A stretch of DNA of 64,000 nucleotides from Frigidibacter sp. ROC022 (GTDB taxonomy: Bacteria > Pseudomonadota > Alphaproteobacteria > Rhodobacterales > Rhodobacteraceae), in NCBI RefSeq assembly GCF_024723735.1, contig NZ_JANQDU010000007.1, forward strand, positions 1 to 64,000, read 5' to 3'. Positions 43,915-55,061 of the stretch are shown here, piece by piece. Below the pieces are notes generated by a model. The model searched no databases and was not told the DNA's origin. It saw only the letters and a list, made by a program, of their open reading frames with translations. The translations under genes and the position numbers were made by a program. Every line of letters starts with the position of its first letter. The first letter of the stretch is position 1.

Positions 43915-45378
43915 TCAGCGCCGGTCCGTGACCTCGGCGGCCAGCGCGGCGATCCGGTCCAGGTCCAGATGTGTCGAGAGATGCGCGGCCAGTGCGTCCA
44001 GCGTCGTCTCGACCCCGGCCTCGTAGTCCAGTCCCGAAGCGGTGCCGCCCAGCCGGGCCAGGAACGCGGCCCGGAAGTCGTCGCTGGCGAACAGACCGTG
44101 CCAGTAGCAGCCCATGACGCGCCCGTCGGCAGAGGCGGCCCCCTCTGTCTCTCCGGCGGTGCCGATCCAGCCCCGCGCGCGATCCGGCCCCTCGCTGCGG
44201 CCGATATGTATCTCGTAGCCCCGGATCGGCGCACCGGTCGGCAGATACAGGCCCTGGGCCGGTGTCAGCCGCTTGTCGGGGACCATCACGGTCTCGATGT
44301 CCAGCAGCCCCAGCCCCGGCACCCGGCCCGGCGGGCCTTCGACGCCCTCGGGGTCGTCGATCCAGCGGCCCAGCATCTGATAGCCGCCGCAGAGCCCCAG
44401 AACATGGCCGCCGCGCCGGCAATGCGCGGTCAGGTCCACATCCCAGCCCTCGGCCCGGAAGGCCGCCAGATCGGCCGTGGTGGACTTGGAGCCGGGCAGC
44501 AGCACAAGCGCGGCATCGCCGGGCAGGGGACGGCCCGGCGGCACGATCTCGACCGTGACGCCGGGTTCGGCCATCAGCGGGTCTATATCGTCGAAATTGG
44601 CGATCCGGGGGAACTGCGGCACCGCGATCTTCAGGGCACCGCCCGCCTGTCCGCGCAGGTCGAGCACGTCTTCGGCGGGTAGCCGTCGCGCCGCGTCGAA
44701 CCAGGGGATCACCCCGAGCGAGGGCCAGCCGGTGCGCTGCACGATTTCGGCCAGCCCGCCGTCGAACAAGCGCGGGTCGCCGCGAAACTTGTTCACCGCG
44801 AAGCCGCGGATCATCGCGGCGTCCTCCGGGTCCAGCACCGCGCGGGTGCCGACCAGCTGCGCGATCACCCCGCCGCGGTCGATGTCGCCCAGCAGGATCA
44901 CCGGCACGGCCGCGGCGCGGGCGAAGCCCATGTTGGCGATGTCGCCGGCACGCAGGTTGATCTCGGCCGGAGAGCCGGCGCCCTCGACCAGCACGAGGTC
45001 GGCGCCGGCGGCCAGGCGGTGGAAACTGTCCAGCACCGGGGTCATCAGCTCGGGCTTGCGGGCGCCATAGTCGGCGGCGCGCAGCGTGGCCCAGCGTCGG
45101 CCCTGCACGATGACCTGGGCCCCGGTTTCCGATTCGGGCTTCAGCAGCACCGGATTCATGTCGATCACCGGCGCCCGGCCCGCTGCCCGCGCCTGAAGCG
45201 CCTGGGCCCGGCCGATCTCGCCGCCGTCCTCGGTCACCGCCGCGTTGTTGGACATGTTCTGCGGCTTGAACGGCGCCACCCGCAGCCCTTGACGGGTGAA
45301 GGCCCGTGCCAGCCCGGCCACGATCAGCGATTTGCCGACATTCGAGCCGGCCCCCTGAATCATGATCGCCTTGGCCAT
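43915..45378 (-). CDS. cobQ: Cobyric acid synthase
   Basis: Amidates four side chains of adenosylcobyrinic acid a,c-diamide in cobalamin biosynthesis, 487 residues. The N-terminal dethiobiotin synthetase-like P-loop domain starts [25 protein letters not shown], and [26 protein letters not shown] is diagnostic. The C-terminal class I amidotransferase domain has [14 protein letters not shown] (nucleophile Cys) and a late histidine in [11 protein letters not shown]. No other cob gene is adjacent. Convergent with the PopZ-like gene, eight bases apart. Confidence 0.95.
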   Translation of the reverse strand: MAKAIMIQGAGSNVGKSLIVAGLARAFTRQGLRVAPFKPQNMSNNAAVTEDGGEIGRAQALQARAAGRAPVIDMNPVLLKPESETGAQVIVQGRRWATLRAADYGARKPELMTPVLDSFHRLAAGADLVLVEGAGSPAEINLRAGDIANMGFARAAAVPVILLGDIDRGGVIAQLVGTRAVLDPEDAAMIRGFAVNKFRGDPRLFDGGLAEIVQRTGWPSLGVIPWFDAARRLPAEDVLDLRGQAGGALKIAVPQFPRIANFDDIDPLMAEPGVTVEIVPPGRPLPGDAALVLLPGSKSTTADLAAFRAEGWDVDLTAHCRRGGHVLGLCGGYQMLGRWIDDPEGVEGPPGRVPGLGLLDIETVMVPDKRLTPAQGLYLPTGAPIRGYEIHIGRSEGPDRARGWIGTAGETEGAASADGRVMGCYWHGLFASDDFRAAFLARLGGTASGLDYEAGVETTLDALAAHLSTHLDLDRIAALAAEVTDRR

Positions 45379-45460
45379 TGCCCGCGGTCCCCAGCCTGTC
45401 GTTCCCGCCCGGTCTTGCCCGCTGTTGCGGGAGGGCGCAAAGGAAATATGCCCAAACGAA

Positions 45461-45488
45461 AAGCGCGCCCGGTCAGGGCGCGCCTTTT
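45461..45488. terminator. Bidirectional intrinsic terminator
   Basis: GCGCGCCC (45,463-45,470) and GGGCGCGC (45,476-45,483) form a perfect stem with a five-base loop, followed by CTTTTT on the plus strand and by CTTTTCG on the minus strand. It lies 23 bases after the stop of the DUF6280 gene and terminates that transcript. Confidence 0.85.
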
Positions 45489-45510
45489 TCAGATCGTCGG
45501 ATGTCGCGTG

Positions 45511-45843
45511 TCAGGCCGCTTCGGCAGCCTCGGCCGCGGCTTCGGCGGCGTGCCGACGCTCGCTCTCCTCGCGCGACAGCGCGACAGAGGTGCGGACACC
45601 CTTCGACACGAATTCCATCAGGCCGGCGACAACCCGCTCGTTCGGGTCGATCCCGGCGCAGGACAGGACTTCACGGCCATCGCGCGAACGCGCCCAACGG
45701 GCGATCTGGTCGGGGCCGTTGCCGTACTTCTTGTCGTCGGCAATGGCATCATCCAACGCCGCCAGAACCACCGCGGCAAAGAGTTTGCGCGCCCGCTGGC
45801 CCTGCTCGTTGTTGAAAGCCGTTCCGTCAACGAAATCTCTCAT
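45511..45843 (-). CDS. DUF6280 family protein
   Basis: A 110-residue soluble helical protein matching DUF6280, a small Rhodobacterales-restricted family of unknown function. Conserved segments include RDFVDGTAFNNEQGQRARKLFAAVVLAALDDAI and PDQIARWARSRDGREVLSCAGIDP. The C-terminus is alanine/glutamate rich. ATG at 45,843 with a GAAGACGAG leader; the frame upstream is unlike the family. A near-consensus promoter lies about 165 bases upstream and an intrinsic terminator follows, so it appears to be a monocistronic, well-expressed gene with a long leader. Confidence 0.82.
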   Translation of the reverse strand: MRDFVDGTAFNNEQGQRARKLFAAVVLAALDDAIADDKKYGNGPDQIARWARSRDGREVLSCAGIDPNERVVAGLMEFVSKGVRTSVALSREESERRHAAEAAAEAAEAA

Positions 45844-46008
45844 CTCGTCTTCCTTGTTCTTGCTCTTGCATTTTTCAGACGTGCCGCCCCTTATGGACCA
45901 TTTCGGCCGATTCGGCATTACCCTTTCGGAATGGCAGGCATGTCATCAGTGCATGGCTGGCCCGTCAAAGCTACCAATATTGGTGCGCAATGGGCGAGTA
46001 TTCGCGCA

Positions 46009-46036
46009 TATATAGACCCTGCCATGAATCCGTCAA
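46009..46036 (-). promoter_or_regulatory. Sigma-70-type promoter for DUF6280 gene
   Basis: On the minus strand TTGACG (46,036-46,031) is followed after 16 bases by TATATA (46,014-46,009). This is the best -35/-10 pair in the 450-base gap and predicts a 5' leader of about 160 bases before the DUF6280 start codon. Confidence 0.55.
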
Positions 46037-46176
46037 GCTTTTGCCGAACGAATGCCGCAGAGCAGCGTTTACCGCTAACGGCCTTCCCTTGGGGAAGTCG
46101 AGTCCCGCCTTCCGGCAACCCTCGACACAACATGGTGCGGCTTCGCCACAGGTCAAGTCACCCAAGCAGGTGCGGG

Positions 46177-46191
46177 TTAACGAGTCCCTAA
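46177..46191. promoter_or_regulatory. CtrA-like motif TTAA-N7-CTAA
   Basis: TTAA (46,177-46,180), seven bases, CTAA (46,188-46,191) differs by one base from the CtrA full site. It is about 140 bases upstream of the promoter assigned to the DUF6280 gene. The rest of 45,844-46,230 shows no gene. Confidence 0.35.
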
Positions 46192-46230
46192 TGACGCATC
46201 GGCGGGGCCGGATTCCGGCCCGAATGCAAA

Positions 46231-46250
46231 CGGGGCCCCGAAGGGCCCCG
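46231..46250 (-). terminator. Terminator after rplY with UUCG tetraloop
   Basis: On the minus strand CGGGGCCC-TTCG-GGGCCCCG folds into an eight-base stem with a UUCG tetraloop, followed by GTTTGC. A smaller stem GCCGCC/GGCGGC (46,264-46,279) lies between it and the rplY stop. Together they probably end the rplY transcript. Confidence 0.75.
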
Positions 46251-46292
46251 CCGCAATCCTGAAGCCGCCAAAGGGCGGCCGGCCCCGGGGGC

Positions 46293-46928
46293 CTATTCTT
46301 CTTCGGCTTCCGTCTCTTCGACTTCTTCCGCCTCGTCCTCGCCTTCCGACGAACGCAGGCCAGACGGCGCCGCGATGTTGGCGATGACGAAGTTGCGCTT
46401 GATCGTCGGAACCACGCCCTTCGGCAGGGTGACGTCGCCGATATGGATCACGTCGCCGACTTCGCGGCCGGTCAGGTCCACGGTGATGTGATCCGGGATC
46501 TCCGAGGCCAGCACTTCCAGCTCGACTTCCGGGCGCACGACGACCAGCGTGCCGCCCTTCTTCAGGCCCGGCGCCTCTTCGTGACCTTCGAAGTTCACGT
46601 GGATGTACAGCTTGATTCGCGAGTTCTGATGCAGCCGCATCAGGTCGATATGCGTCGGCAGGTCCTTGACCACGTCCTTCTGCACGCTGCGGCAGATTAC
46701 GCGGACATCGTCGTGACCTTCGACCTTGAGGTTCCAGAGCGTCGAAAGGAAACGCCCGGCCCGAAGCCGCTTCAGAAGCAGGTTGTAGTCTATGTTGATC
46801 GGCAGCGGGTCGATGCCGCCGCCATAAACGATACCAGGTACGGCGCCGTTGCGGCGAGCTTGACGGGCGGCCCCCTTGCCTGTCCCCGTCCGTACCGTGG
46901 CGATCAGATCAGGGATCTTTCCAGCCAT
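46293..46928 (-). CDS. rplY: 50S ribosomal protein L25/Ctc
   Basis: Binds 5S rRNA in the large ribosomal subunit. The 211-residue product is the long, Ctc-type form with an N-terminal L25 domain ([27 protein letters not shown]) and a C-terminal TL5 beta domain ([28 protein letters not shown]), then a highly acidic tail [18 protein letters not shown] at 46,928 chosen. In many genomes pth follows rplY; here no pth follows and a UUCG terminator ends the transcript. Confidence 0.95.
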   Translation of the reverse strand: MAGKIPDLIATVRTGTGKGAARQARRNGAVPGIVYGGGIDPLPINIDYNLLLKRLRAGRFLSTLWNLKVEGHDDVRVICRSVQKDVVKDLPTHIDLMRLHQNSRIKLYIHVNFEGHEEAPGLKKGGTLVVVRPEVELEVLASEIPDHITVDLTGREVGDVIHIGDVTLPKGVVPTIKRNFVIANIAAPSGLRSSEGEDEAEEVEETEAEEE

Positions 46929-47172
46929 GGGTCTTCTCCATCTAAAATCGCGGCCCTCCTCCAAGGGTGCAGGCGCCGCATGAGCGCTGCCCTATAGTGC
47001 AGAACCGCGCCGCAGGGAAGCAGAATATCGGCGCAGGCGGGCAGGGAGCGCGGCCGGTGGACCAGGATGCCGCAATCTACCATTCTGCGCGCAATCGTGC
47101 TTTTGTATACTTGCCGTACGGTGCCGGTCGCATTCCGGCGGCCGGGCGGGGGCGGCAACAGGGAGGCGCTGC

Positions 47173-47889
47173 GTGACCAAACGGACCAACGAGTTGATCA
47201 ACTATGATTTTGTCACCGCCCGGGGGGATGACGACTCGCTGTTGCTGGACACCCGCGTCAAGAAGGATGCCGAGGCGACCCGTGCCGCGATCCTGACGGC
47301 AGCGACCTACGAATTCTCGGAATACGGGGTCTCGGGCGCCCGGATCGACCGGATCGCGGCGCGCGCCCAGGCCAACAAATCGCTGATCTACAGCTATTTC
47401 GGCGACAAGGAAGCGCTCTACGCCATCGTTCTGCGCTCGGCCTATGCCCAGATCCGCGCCGGTGAACGCGAACTGGACCTGTCCTCGCTGGAGCCGGTCG
47501 AGGCGATCCGCGAACTGGTCCGCTTCACCTATGAGCACTACATCAAGTCGCCCTGGTTCCTGCGCCTGCTGGCCGGCGAGAACCTGCGCCGCGGCGAGAC
47601 GGTGCGCGGCATCGAGGATATCCGCGACCTGCAGTCGCCGCTGAAACAGGTGGTCGAAGGCATCCTGGAGGAAGGGAGGGCCCAGGGGCTGTTCCGCGAC
47701 GATGTCGGGCCGACCGAACTCTACCTGCTGATTGCCTCGCTGTTCTACTTCCCCTTGTCGAACAAATACACGATCGAGGTGGTCTTCGAGGTCGATACCC
47801 AGTCCGAGGCCTGGAGCAAGGCATTGCTGAAGCGGTCGCAGGATCTGGTGATTGCCTTCCTGAGGCCCCCCGACAGCCAAGAGGGCTGA
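47173..47889 (+). CDS. TetR family transcriptional regulator
   Basis: DNA-binding regulator of 238 residues. The N-terminal TetR helix-turn-helix is at about residues 35-85: ATRAAILTAATYEFSEYGVSGARIDRIAARAQANKSLIYSYFGDKEALY. The C-terminal ligand domain is helical (TetR_C_33-like, with SPWFLRLLAGENL). GTG start at 47,173 with GGGAGG upstream; the first 30 residues are outside the usual domain, so an internal start is possible. It lies 105 bases before and in the same direction as the Gfo/Idh-DUF993-isomerase set and is the likely regulator. Confidence 0.88.
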   Translation: MTKRTNELINYDFVTARGDDDSLLLDTRVKKDAEATRAAILTAATYEFSEYGVSGARIDRIAARAQANKSLIYSYFGDKEALYAIVLRSAYAQIRAGERELDLSSLEPVEAIRELVRFTYEHYIKSPWFLRLLAGENLRRGETVRGIEDIRDLQSPLKQVVEGILEEGRAQGLFRDDVGPTELYLLIASLFYFPLSNKYTIEVVFEVDTQSEAWSKALLKRSQDLVIAFLRPPDSQEG

Positions 47890-47994
47890 GGGCGCAAATG
47901 CGCGGGACGCAGGGTTGCGGTGGAAAAAACCAACTGGTTAGAACATTAGAGAATGTGTATGCAGGGGAAAATGCCCCGGCAAAGGAGAGACAGC

Positions 47995-49146
47995 ATGGAC
48001 ACGCGGCGCATCGGGATCATCATGCATGGTGTGACCGGCCGGATGGGAATGAACCAGCACCTGATCCGTTCGGTGCTGGCGATCATGGCCGAGGGGGGCG
48101 TGACGCTGTCGGACGGCAGCCGTCTGATGCCCGACCCGATCATCGTCGGGCGCAATGCCCACAAGGTTCAGGCCCTGGCCGAGAAACATGGCATCCGGCG
48201 TTGGTCGGCCGATCTCGACGCGGCGCTCGGCAACCCCGAGGACACGGTGTTCTTCGATGCCGCCTCGACGAAACTGCGCCCGGAACTGCTGCGCAAGGCG
48301 ATCGACGCCGGCAAGCATGTCTATTCGGAAAAGCCGGTCTCGGAGAGCCTGGAGGACGCGATCGCCATCGCCCGCCATGCCCAGGCCAAGGGAATCAAGC
48401 ACGGCATCGTGCATGACAAGCTCGACCTGCCGGGGCTGCGGAAGCTGCGGCGGCTGCGCGATTCGGGCTTCTTCGGGCGCATCCTCTCGGTCAAGGGCGA
48501 CTTCGGCTACTGGGTCTTCGAAGGCGACTGGATGCCGGCGCAACGCCCGTCCTGGAACTACCGGGCCAAGGACGGCGGCGGCATCGTCGCCGACATGCTG
48601 TGCCACTGGCGCTATGTGCTGGACAACGTCATCGCGCCGGTCAGGTCGGTCTCCTGCACCACCGCCACCCATATTCCGACCCGATGGGACGAGACCGGAA
48701 CGGAATACAGGGCCGACGCCGACGACGCCGCCTATGCGACCTTCCTGCTCGAAGGCGATATCGTCGCCCAGATCAACTCGAGCTGGTGCACCCGGGTGCG
48801 TCGCGACGATCTCGTGACCTTCCAGATCGACGGCACCCATGGCTCGGCCGTGGCGGGGCTGCACAAATGCTTCTCGCAGCACCGGGTGAACACCCCGAAA
48901 CCGGTCTGGAATCCCGATATGCCGCAGACGCTGGACTTCTTCGAGGGCTGGGAAGAGGTGCCCGACAACCAGCATTTCGACAATGGCTTCAAGGTCCAGT
49001 GGGAGGCCTTCCTGCGCCATGTCGCCGAGGATGCCCCCTTTACCTATACCCTGGCCGAAGGCGCCAAGGGCGTGCAGCTGGCCGAGGCCGGATACCAGAG
49101 CGCGCGCGAGCGCCGCTGGATCGACCTCCCGGACCTGGGGCTGTGA
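47995..49146 (+). CDS. Gfo/Idh/MocA family oxidoreductase
   Basis: NAD(P)-dependent sugar or polyol dehydrogenase-type protein, 383 residues. The N-terminal Rossmann fold has GIIMHGVTGRMGMNQHLIRS as its dinucleotide motif, followed by the family's EKPVSESLEDAIAIARHA (lysine of the E-K-P motif is catalytic). The C-terminal alpha/beta domain includes GRILSVKGDFGYWVFEGDW. An AAAGGAGAG ribosome site precedes the ATG. Only two bases separate it from the DUF993 gene. The substrate is unknown; together the three genes look like a sugar or inositol-type catabolic segment. Confidence 0.9.
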   Translation: MDTRRIGIIMHGVTGRMGMNQHLIRSVLAIMAEGGVTLSDGSRLMPDPIIVGRNAHKVQALAEKHGIRRWSADLDAALGNPEDTVFFDAASTKLRPELLRKAIDAGKHVYSEKPVSESLEDAIAIARHAQAKGIKHGIVHDKLDLPGLRKLRRLRDSGFFGRILSVKGDFGYWVFEGDWMPAQRPSWNYRAKDGGGIVADMLCHWRYVLDNVIAPVRSVSCTTATHIPTRWDETGTEYRADADDAAYATFLLEGDIVAQINSSWCTRVRRDDLVTFQIDGTHGSAVAGLHKCFSQHRVNTPKPVWNPDMPQTLDFFEGWEEVPDNQHFDNGFKVQWEAFLRHVAEDAPFTYTLAEGAKGVQLAEAGYQSARERRWIDLPDLGL

Positions 49147-49148
49147 CC

Positions 49149-50300
49149 ATGCAGGTGCTGCTTCCCGACGCCTCGGGCCGGATCGCGCCCTTCACCCTGC
49201 ACGCCGGTCCCCGGCCGGAACAGACCGGCGGCTGGACCCGGACCGCCTATGCCGCGGCGCATGTCGTGGCCGACCCCTTCGCCGATGTCGATCCCTGGCT
49301 GGGCGGCGCGGTGGACTGGGAGGCGACCATGGCCTTCCGCCGCCATCTCTGGTCGCTCGGATTCGGCGTCGCCGAGGCGATGGACACCGCGCAGCGCGGC
49401 ATGGGGCTGGACTGGCCGACCTCGCTGGAACTGATCCGACGTTCGGTCGCCGAGGCCAGGGCCGACGGGCATCTCATTGCCTGCGGCGCCGGCACCGACC
49501 ATCTGGCGCCGGGCGCCGATGTCACGCTGGCGCAGGTGATCGAGGCCTATGAAGAGCAATGCGCGGCGGTCGAGGCGACCGGCGGTCGGGTGATCCTGAT
49601 GGCCTCGCGGGCGCTGGTCCGGGCGGCCCGCGGCCCCGAGGACTATGCCACGGTCTACGGCCGGGTTCTCTCGCAGCTCCGGCAACCGGCGATCCTGCAC
49701 TGGCTGGGCGAGATGTTCGACCCGGCGCTGGAAGGCTATTGGGGCAATGCCGACCACATGGCGGCGATGGAGACCTGCCTGCAGGTGATCGGCGCCAATG
49801 CCGACAAGGTAGACGGGATCAAGATCTCGCTGCTTTCGGCGGAAAAGGAAATCGCGATGCGCCGCCGCCTGCCGAAGGGCGTCCGGATGTATACCGGCGA
49901 CGATTTCAACTATCCGGCGCTGATCGCCGGGGACGAGCAGGGCCATTCCGACGCGCTGCTGGGGATCTTCGATCCGATCGCCGGCGCCGCCGCGCGCGCA
50001 CTCTCGGCCCTCGGCGCCGGGGACATGCAGGGCTATGCCGAGGCATTCGATCCGACCGTGCCGCTGTCGCGGCATGTCTTCAAGGCGCCGACGCGGTTCT
50101 ACAAGACCGGCGTGGTCTTCCTCGCCTATCTCACCGGCCACCAGTCGCATTTCACCATGATCGGGGGCCAGGAAAGCGCCCGCTCGACCCTGCATCTGGC
50201 CGAGATCATCCGCCTCGCCGATGCCGCCGGTCTGTTCCCCGACCCCGAGTTGACCGCGCCCCGGATTCGCGCCGTCATGGCCGCCCGGGGGGTCGCCTGA
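49149..50300 (+). CDS. DUF993 dihydrodipicolinate synthase-like protein
   Basis: Predicted class I aldolase-like TIM-barrel protein of the DUF993 family, 383 residues. Recognisable segments: WEATMAFRRHLWSLGFGVAEAMDTAQRGMGLDW, the Schiff-base strand DKVDGIKISLLSAEKEIAMRRRLP with a lysine in G-I-K-I-S, and MYTGDDFNYPALIAGD. Members are linked to the DHDPS/NAL superfamily, which cleaves or forms C-C bonds with pyruvate or similar. It is tightly coupled to the upstream oxidoreductase. No transporter for the sugar is adjacent. Confidence 0.88.
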   Translation: MQVLLPDASGRIAPFTLHAGPRPEQTGGWTRTAYAAAHVVADPFADVDPWLGGAVDWEATMAFRRHLWSLGFGVAEAMDTAQRGMGLDWPTSLELIRRSVAEARADGHLIACGAGTDHLAPGADVTLAQVIEAYEEQCAAVEATGGRVILMASRALVRAARGPEDYATVYGRVLSQLRQPAILHWLGEMFDPALEGYWGNADHMAAMETCLQVIGANADKVDGIKISLLSAEKEIAMRRRLPKGVRMYTGDDFNYPALIAGDEQGHSDALLGIFDPIAGAAARALSALGAGDMQGYAEAFDPTVPLSRHVFKAPTRFYKTGVVFLAYLTGHQSHFTMIGGQESARSTLHLAEIIRLADAAGLFPDPELTAPRIRAVMAARGVA

Positions 50301-50317
50301 TGCCGGCCCCGGCCGGC

Positions 50318-50372
50318 TTCATCTTCGAAATATCCCGGGGGTGAGGCCGCAGGCCGAGGGGGCAGCGCCCCC
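50318..50372. repeat. Intergenic repeat, second copy of the window-start type
   Basis: GAAATATCCCGGGGG followed 17-18 bases later by GGGGGC-AGC-GCCCCC (50,358-50,372). The same order occurs, on the opposite strand, at 1-40. Such AATATCCCGGGGG elements are frequent in Rhodobacteraceae intergenic DNA. Position just after the DUF993 stop suggests a 3'-end element. Confidence 0.55.
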
Positions 50373-50418
50373 TTCGCCCGGTCCCGCCCCGTTCCGCCGC
50401 TGCCAGGAGAGCCCGCCG

Positions 50419-51246
50419 ATGAAACCCGTCACAGCCGACCGAATCTCGCTCAACACCGCGACGGTGAAGGCGCAATGGGGTCTTGCCGAATGTATCGAGG
50501 GCGCCGCGCGGCACGGTTTCGGCGGCATCTCTCCCTGGCGCGACGTGCTGGCCGAGATGGGCACCACCGCCGCCGCCCGGGCGATCCGCGATGCCGGGCT
50601 GGCGGTCTCGGGCCTCTGCCGCGGCGGCTGGTACACGGCCGAGGGGGCGCTGACCCAGGCGGTGATGGATGACAACCGCCGTGCCGTGGACGAGGCCGCC
50701 GAGCTTGGCGCCGCCTGCCTGGTCATGGTGGTCGGCGGGCTGTCCGAAGGCTCCAAAGACCTGCCCGCCGCCCGCGCCATCGTCGCCGAGGGGCTGGCGC
50801 GGACGCTCGAACATGCCCGCGGCGCCGGAGTGCCGATCGCCATCGAGCCGCTGCATCCGATGTATGCCGCCGACCGCGCCTGCGTGAACACCACGGCCCA
50901 GGCGCTCGACCTCTGCGATGCTCTGGGCGAGGGCATCGGCCTGGCGCTGGACGCCTATCACGTCTGGTGGGACCCGGAACTGGCGGCCCAGATCGCCCGG
51001 GCGGGCCGGGAAAGATTGCTGGCCTTCCATGTCTGCGACTGGCTGGTGCCGACCCGCGACCTGCTGACCGATCGCGGCATGATGGGCGACGGGGTGGTCG
51101 ATCTGAAGGGCTTCCGCGGGATGGTCGAGGCGCAGGGGTTCGAGGGGCTGGTCGAGGTCGAGATCTTCTCGGCCCGGGACTGGTGGGCCCGCGATGCCGA
51201 CGAGGTCCTGGCCACCGTCGCGGCGCGCTGTCTGGAGCATTGTTGA
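50419..51246 (+). CDS. Sugar phosphate isomerase/epimerase family protein
   Basis: Xylose isomerase-like TIM-barrel protein, 275 residues. Family signatures: SLNTATVKAQWGLAECIEGAARHGFGGISPWRD at the N-terminus, VPIAIEPLHPMYAADRACVNT with the metal-binding glutamate, LALDAYHVWWDP, and FHVCDWLVPTRDLLTDRGMMGDGVVDLKGF with metal-binding H/D residues. GGAGA lies before the ATG. It is the third gene of the Gfo/Idh-DUF993 set, after a 118-base gap that contains a repeat. Likely an isomerase, epimerase or dehydratase acting on the same carbohydrate. Confidence 0.9.
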   Translation: MKPVTADRISLNTATVKAQWGLAECIEGAARHGFGGISPWRDVLAEMGTTAAARAIRDAGLAVSGLCRGGWYTAEGALTQAVMDDNRRAVDEAAELGAACLVMVVGGLSEGSKDLPAARAIVAEGLARTLEHARGAGVPIAIEPLHPMYAADRACVNTTAQALDLCDALGEGIGLALDAYHVWWDPELAAQIARAGRERLLAFHVCDWLVPTRDLLTDRGMMGDGVVDLKGFRGMVEAQGFEGLVEVEIFSARDWWARDADEVLATVAARCLEHC

Positions 51247-51271
51247 ACGGCGGGGAGGACCGCAGGCCCAT

Positions 51272-51360
51272 GGTGCGTGCGAGCACGCACCCTACCCGTT
51301 CGGGATAAAGCTGCCGCCCCCGCCGCGAGCCGCCTCGTAGGGTGCGTGCTTGCACGCACC
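51272..51360. repeat. Inverted pair of GGTGCGTGC palindromic repeats
   Basis: Two copies of a 24-base element, one at 51,272-51,295 and one reversed at 51,337-51,360. Each has an eight-base stem GGTGCGTG/CACGCACC followed by CTAC; the loops differ (CGAG and CTTG). They lie between two convergent genes, like BIME/REP structures, and could end both transcripts. A third copy is at 54,142-54,165. Confidence 0.75.
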
Positions 51361-51380
51361 GCTCCGCCGCAGGCCCGGAC

Positions 51381-53153
<1,773 letters not shown>

Positions 53154-53270
53154 TGCAGGGTTCTAGCACGGCTGCGGCCAAGGTCACGCGCGCTTTGAGA
53201 GCGCGGGCTTGCAGCCCCCTTGGCCTTCGCGCTATGCACCGGCGCGAACCTCATCAAGCCGGAGACCACA

Positions 53271-54011
53271 ATGGCAGGCCATTCCAAATGGGCCAACATC
53301 CAGCACCGCAAGGGCCGGCAGGATGCAGTGCGCTCGAAACAGTTCTCGAAATTCTCGAAAGAGATCACCGTCGCCGCCAAGATGGGCGATCCCGACCCCG
53401 ACAAGAACCCGCGCCTGCGTCTTGCGGTCAAGGAAGCCCGCGCCAACTCGATGCCCAAGGACAATATCGAGCGGGCGATCAAGAAGGCGACCGGGGGCGA
53501 TGCCGAGGATTACGAGGAAATCCGCTACGAGGGTTACGGCCCGAACGGCATCGCGATCATCGTCGAGGCGATGACCGACAACCGCAACCGGACCGCGTCG
53601 AACGTGCGCTCGATCTTCAGCAAGCACGGCGGGAACCTGGGCGAGACCGGATCGGTCAGCTTCATGTTCGACCGCAAGGGCGAGGTCAGCTATCCGGCTT
53701 CGGTCGGTGACGCCGAGACGGTGATGATGGCGGCGATCGAAGCCGGTGCCGAGGATGTCGAGAGCGACGAAGAGGGGCACTGGATCTATTGTGCCGATAC
53801 CGACCTGAACGAGGTCTCCACGGCGCTGGAGGCGGTGCTGGGCGAGAGCGAGTCGACCAAGCTGGTCTGGAAGCCGCAGACGATCACCATGCTGGACCTT
53901 GAGGGCGCGCAGAAGATCTCGAAGCTGATCGAGGCCCTGGAAGACGACGACGACGTGCAGAACGTGACCGGGAATTTCGACATCCCCGAGGATGTGGCCG
54001 AGCAGCTCTGA
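53271..54011 (+). CDS. yebC: YebC/PmpR family transcriptional regulator
   Basis: A 246-residue member of the YebC/TACO1 family, which in recent work includes a translation factor easing proline-rich stalling and was earlier described as a DNA-binding regulator near ruvC. N-terminal [32 protein letters not shown] is invariant in the family, and [44 protein letters not shown] is the core. The ruvCAB genes that often follow are absent. A palindromic repeat identical to that after lysC begins 17 bases past the stop. Confidence 0.95.
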   Translation: MAGHSKWANIQHRKGRQDAVRSKQFSKFSKEITVAAKMGDPDPDKNPRLRLAVKEARANSMPKDNIERAIKKATGGDAEDYEEIRYEGYGPNGIAIIVEAMTDNRNRTASNVRSIFSKHGGNLGETGSVSFMFDRKGEVSYPASVGDAETVMMAAIEAGAEDVESDEEGHWIYCADTDLNEVSTALEAVLGESESTKLVWKPQTITMLDLEGAQKISKLIEALEDDDDVQNVTGNFDIPEDVAEQL

Positions 54012-54026
54012 GCCCTGAAATCTGCC

Positions 54027-54051
54027 TGTCCCCATGGGGACGGGGGGTCAA
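54027..54051 (+). repeat. 3'-flank palindromic repeat after yebC
   Basis: GTCCCCATGGGGAC (54,028-54,041) plus G6-TCAA is a 24-base perfect match, in the same orientation relative to the upstream gene, to the element after lysC (10,716-10,739). A looser, gap-free similarity continues for about 50 more bases in both places, ending in CTGGTTAATGG here and CTTGGTTAACGG there. Confidence 0.7.
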
Positions 54052-54141
54052 GTTGCTGGAATCGTTATAAAAGCCCTGCGGACGGCCATCCTGGTTAATG
54101 GAATGTGACCGGGGTCGTGACGGGACGCGGCGGCATCGGGT

Positions 54142-54165
54142 GGTGCGTGCGAGCACGCACCCTAC
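54142..54165. repeat. GGTGCGTGC palindromic repeat, third copy
   Basis: Identical over 24 bases to the element at 51,272-51,295. It lies between the yebC 3' repeat and the truncated oxidoreductase gene. Confidence 0.75.
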
Positions 54166-54276
54166 CTCCGAGACACTCCCCGGCCGGGCAGGCGGGAGCA
54201 GGGTTCCGCCCGGGGACAGGGCGCGGTTCTTGCATTTGCGGCGCAAGCCGCCAGACTGCCCCGGGGAGGCCGCAGG

Positions 54277-55053
54277 ATGAAGACGCGAAGCATGGGGTGT
54301 TGCATCTCGGGCGGCGGCCCCGCCGGGCTGATGCTGGGCTATCTGCTGGCCCGGGCCGGTGTCGAGGTCACGGTGCTGGAAAAGCACGCCGATTTCCTGC
54401 GCGACTTTCGCGGCGACACGATCCACCCCTCGACGATGGAGCTGATGGCGCAGCTCGGCCTGCTGACGGAATTCCTGAAGCTGCCGCATAGCAAGTTCGA
54501 CCGGATGACCTTCGACTTCGACGGTCAGGTGGTGCCGGTGGCGGATTTCTCGACCCTCGACGTGGCCGCACCCTATGTGGCGATGATGCCGCAATGGGAT
54601 TTTCTCGATTTCATTGCAGACCGGGCGCAGGCGCTGCCGAACTTCCACCTGCGGATGCGGACCGAGGCGCGGGGCCTGCTGATGGACGGCGAACGGGTGG
54701 TCGGTATCCGCGCCGAGGGGCCGAAGGGGCCGCTGGAGATCCGTGCCGAGCTGAGCGTGGCCGCCGATGGGCGGCATTCCGTGCTGCGTGAGGCGGCGGG
54801 GCTGGAGAGCCGGTGTTTCGGCACCCCGATCGACGTGTTGTGGTTCCGGCTGTCGATGAAGCCGGACGATCCGGACGGCTCTTTCGGACGGATGCGGGCC
54901 GGGCGGATCGCGGTGCTGCTCAACCGGGGCGACTACTGGCAATGCGCCCAGGTGGTGCCCAAGGGCGGCATCACAGATCAATGGTATTTCAATAACTTAC
55001 CTGGCAGTGGGACAGATTTTTGTCCTATAGTTAATTGTATTTTCTTAGTTTGA
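54277..55053 (+). pseudogene. FAD-dependent oxidoreductase, C-terminally truncated
   Basis: The N-terminal half of a group A flavoprotein monooxygenase-like protein. CISGGGPAGLMLGYLLARAGVEVTVLEKHA is the FAD-binding GxGxxG motif, and VAADGRHSVLREAAGL is the DG motif. Homologues of this type are about 400 residues. Here recognisable sequence ends near VVPKGGIT (about 54,970), after which some 25 unrelated residues (QWYFNNLPGSG and so on) run to a stop at 55,053. The change coincides with an abrupt fall in GC, so insertion of the island most likely split the gene. The missing half is not visible in the window. Confidence 0.8.
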
Positions 55054-55061
55054 AGTCCCAC
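55007..55061. repeat. Short inverted repeat near island left end
   Basis: GTGGGAC (55,007-55,013) and GTCCCAC (55,055-55,061) are exact reverse complements 41 bases apart, with a very AT-rich middle. It may be the remains of a transposon end or a regulatory structure. Nothing else recognisable occupies 55,054-55,151. Confidence 0.35.

Noticed and set aside
42056-44422. 788-codon open frame on the minus strand
   Set aside because: Antisense to tolC and the PopZ-like gene. It only looks repetitive because it mirrors the acidic repeats of the latter.
45990-46262. 90-codon open frame upstream of the DUF6280 gene
   Set aside because: It overlaps the best promoter in the region and has no recognisable features.
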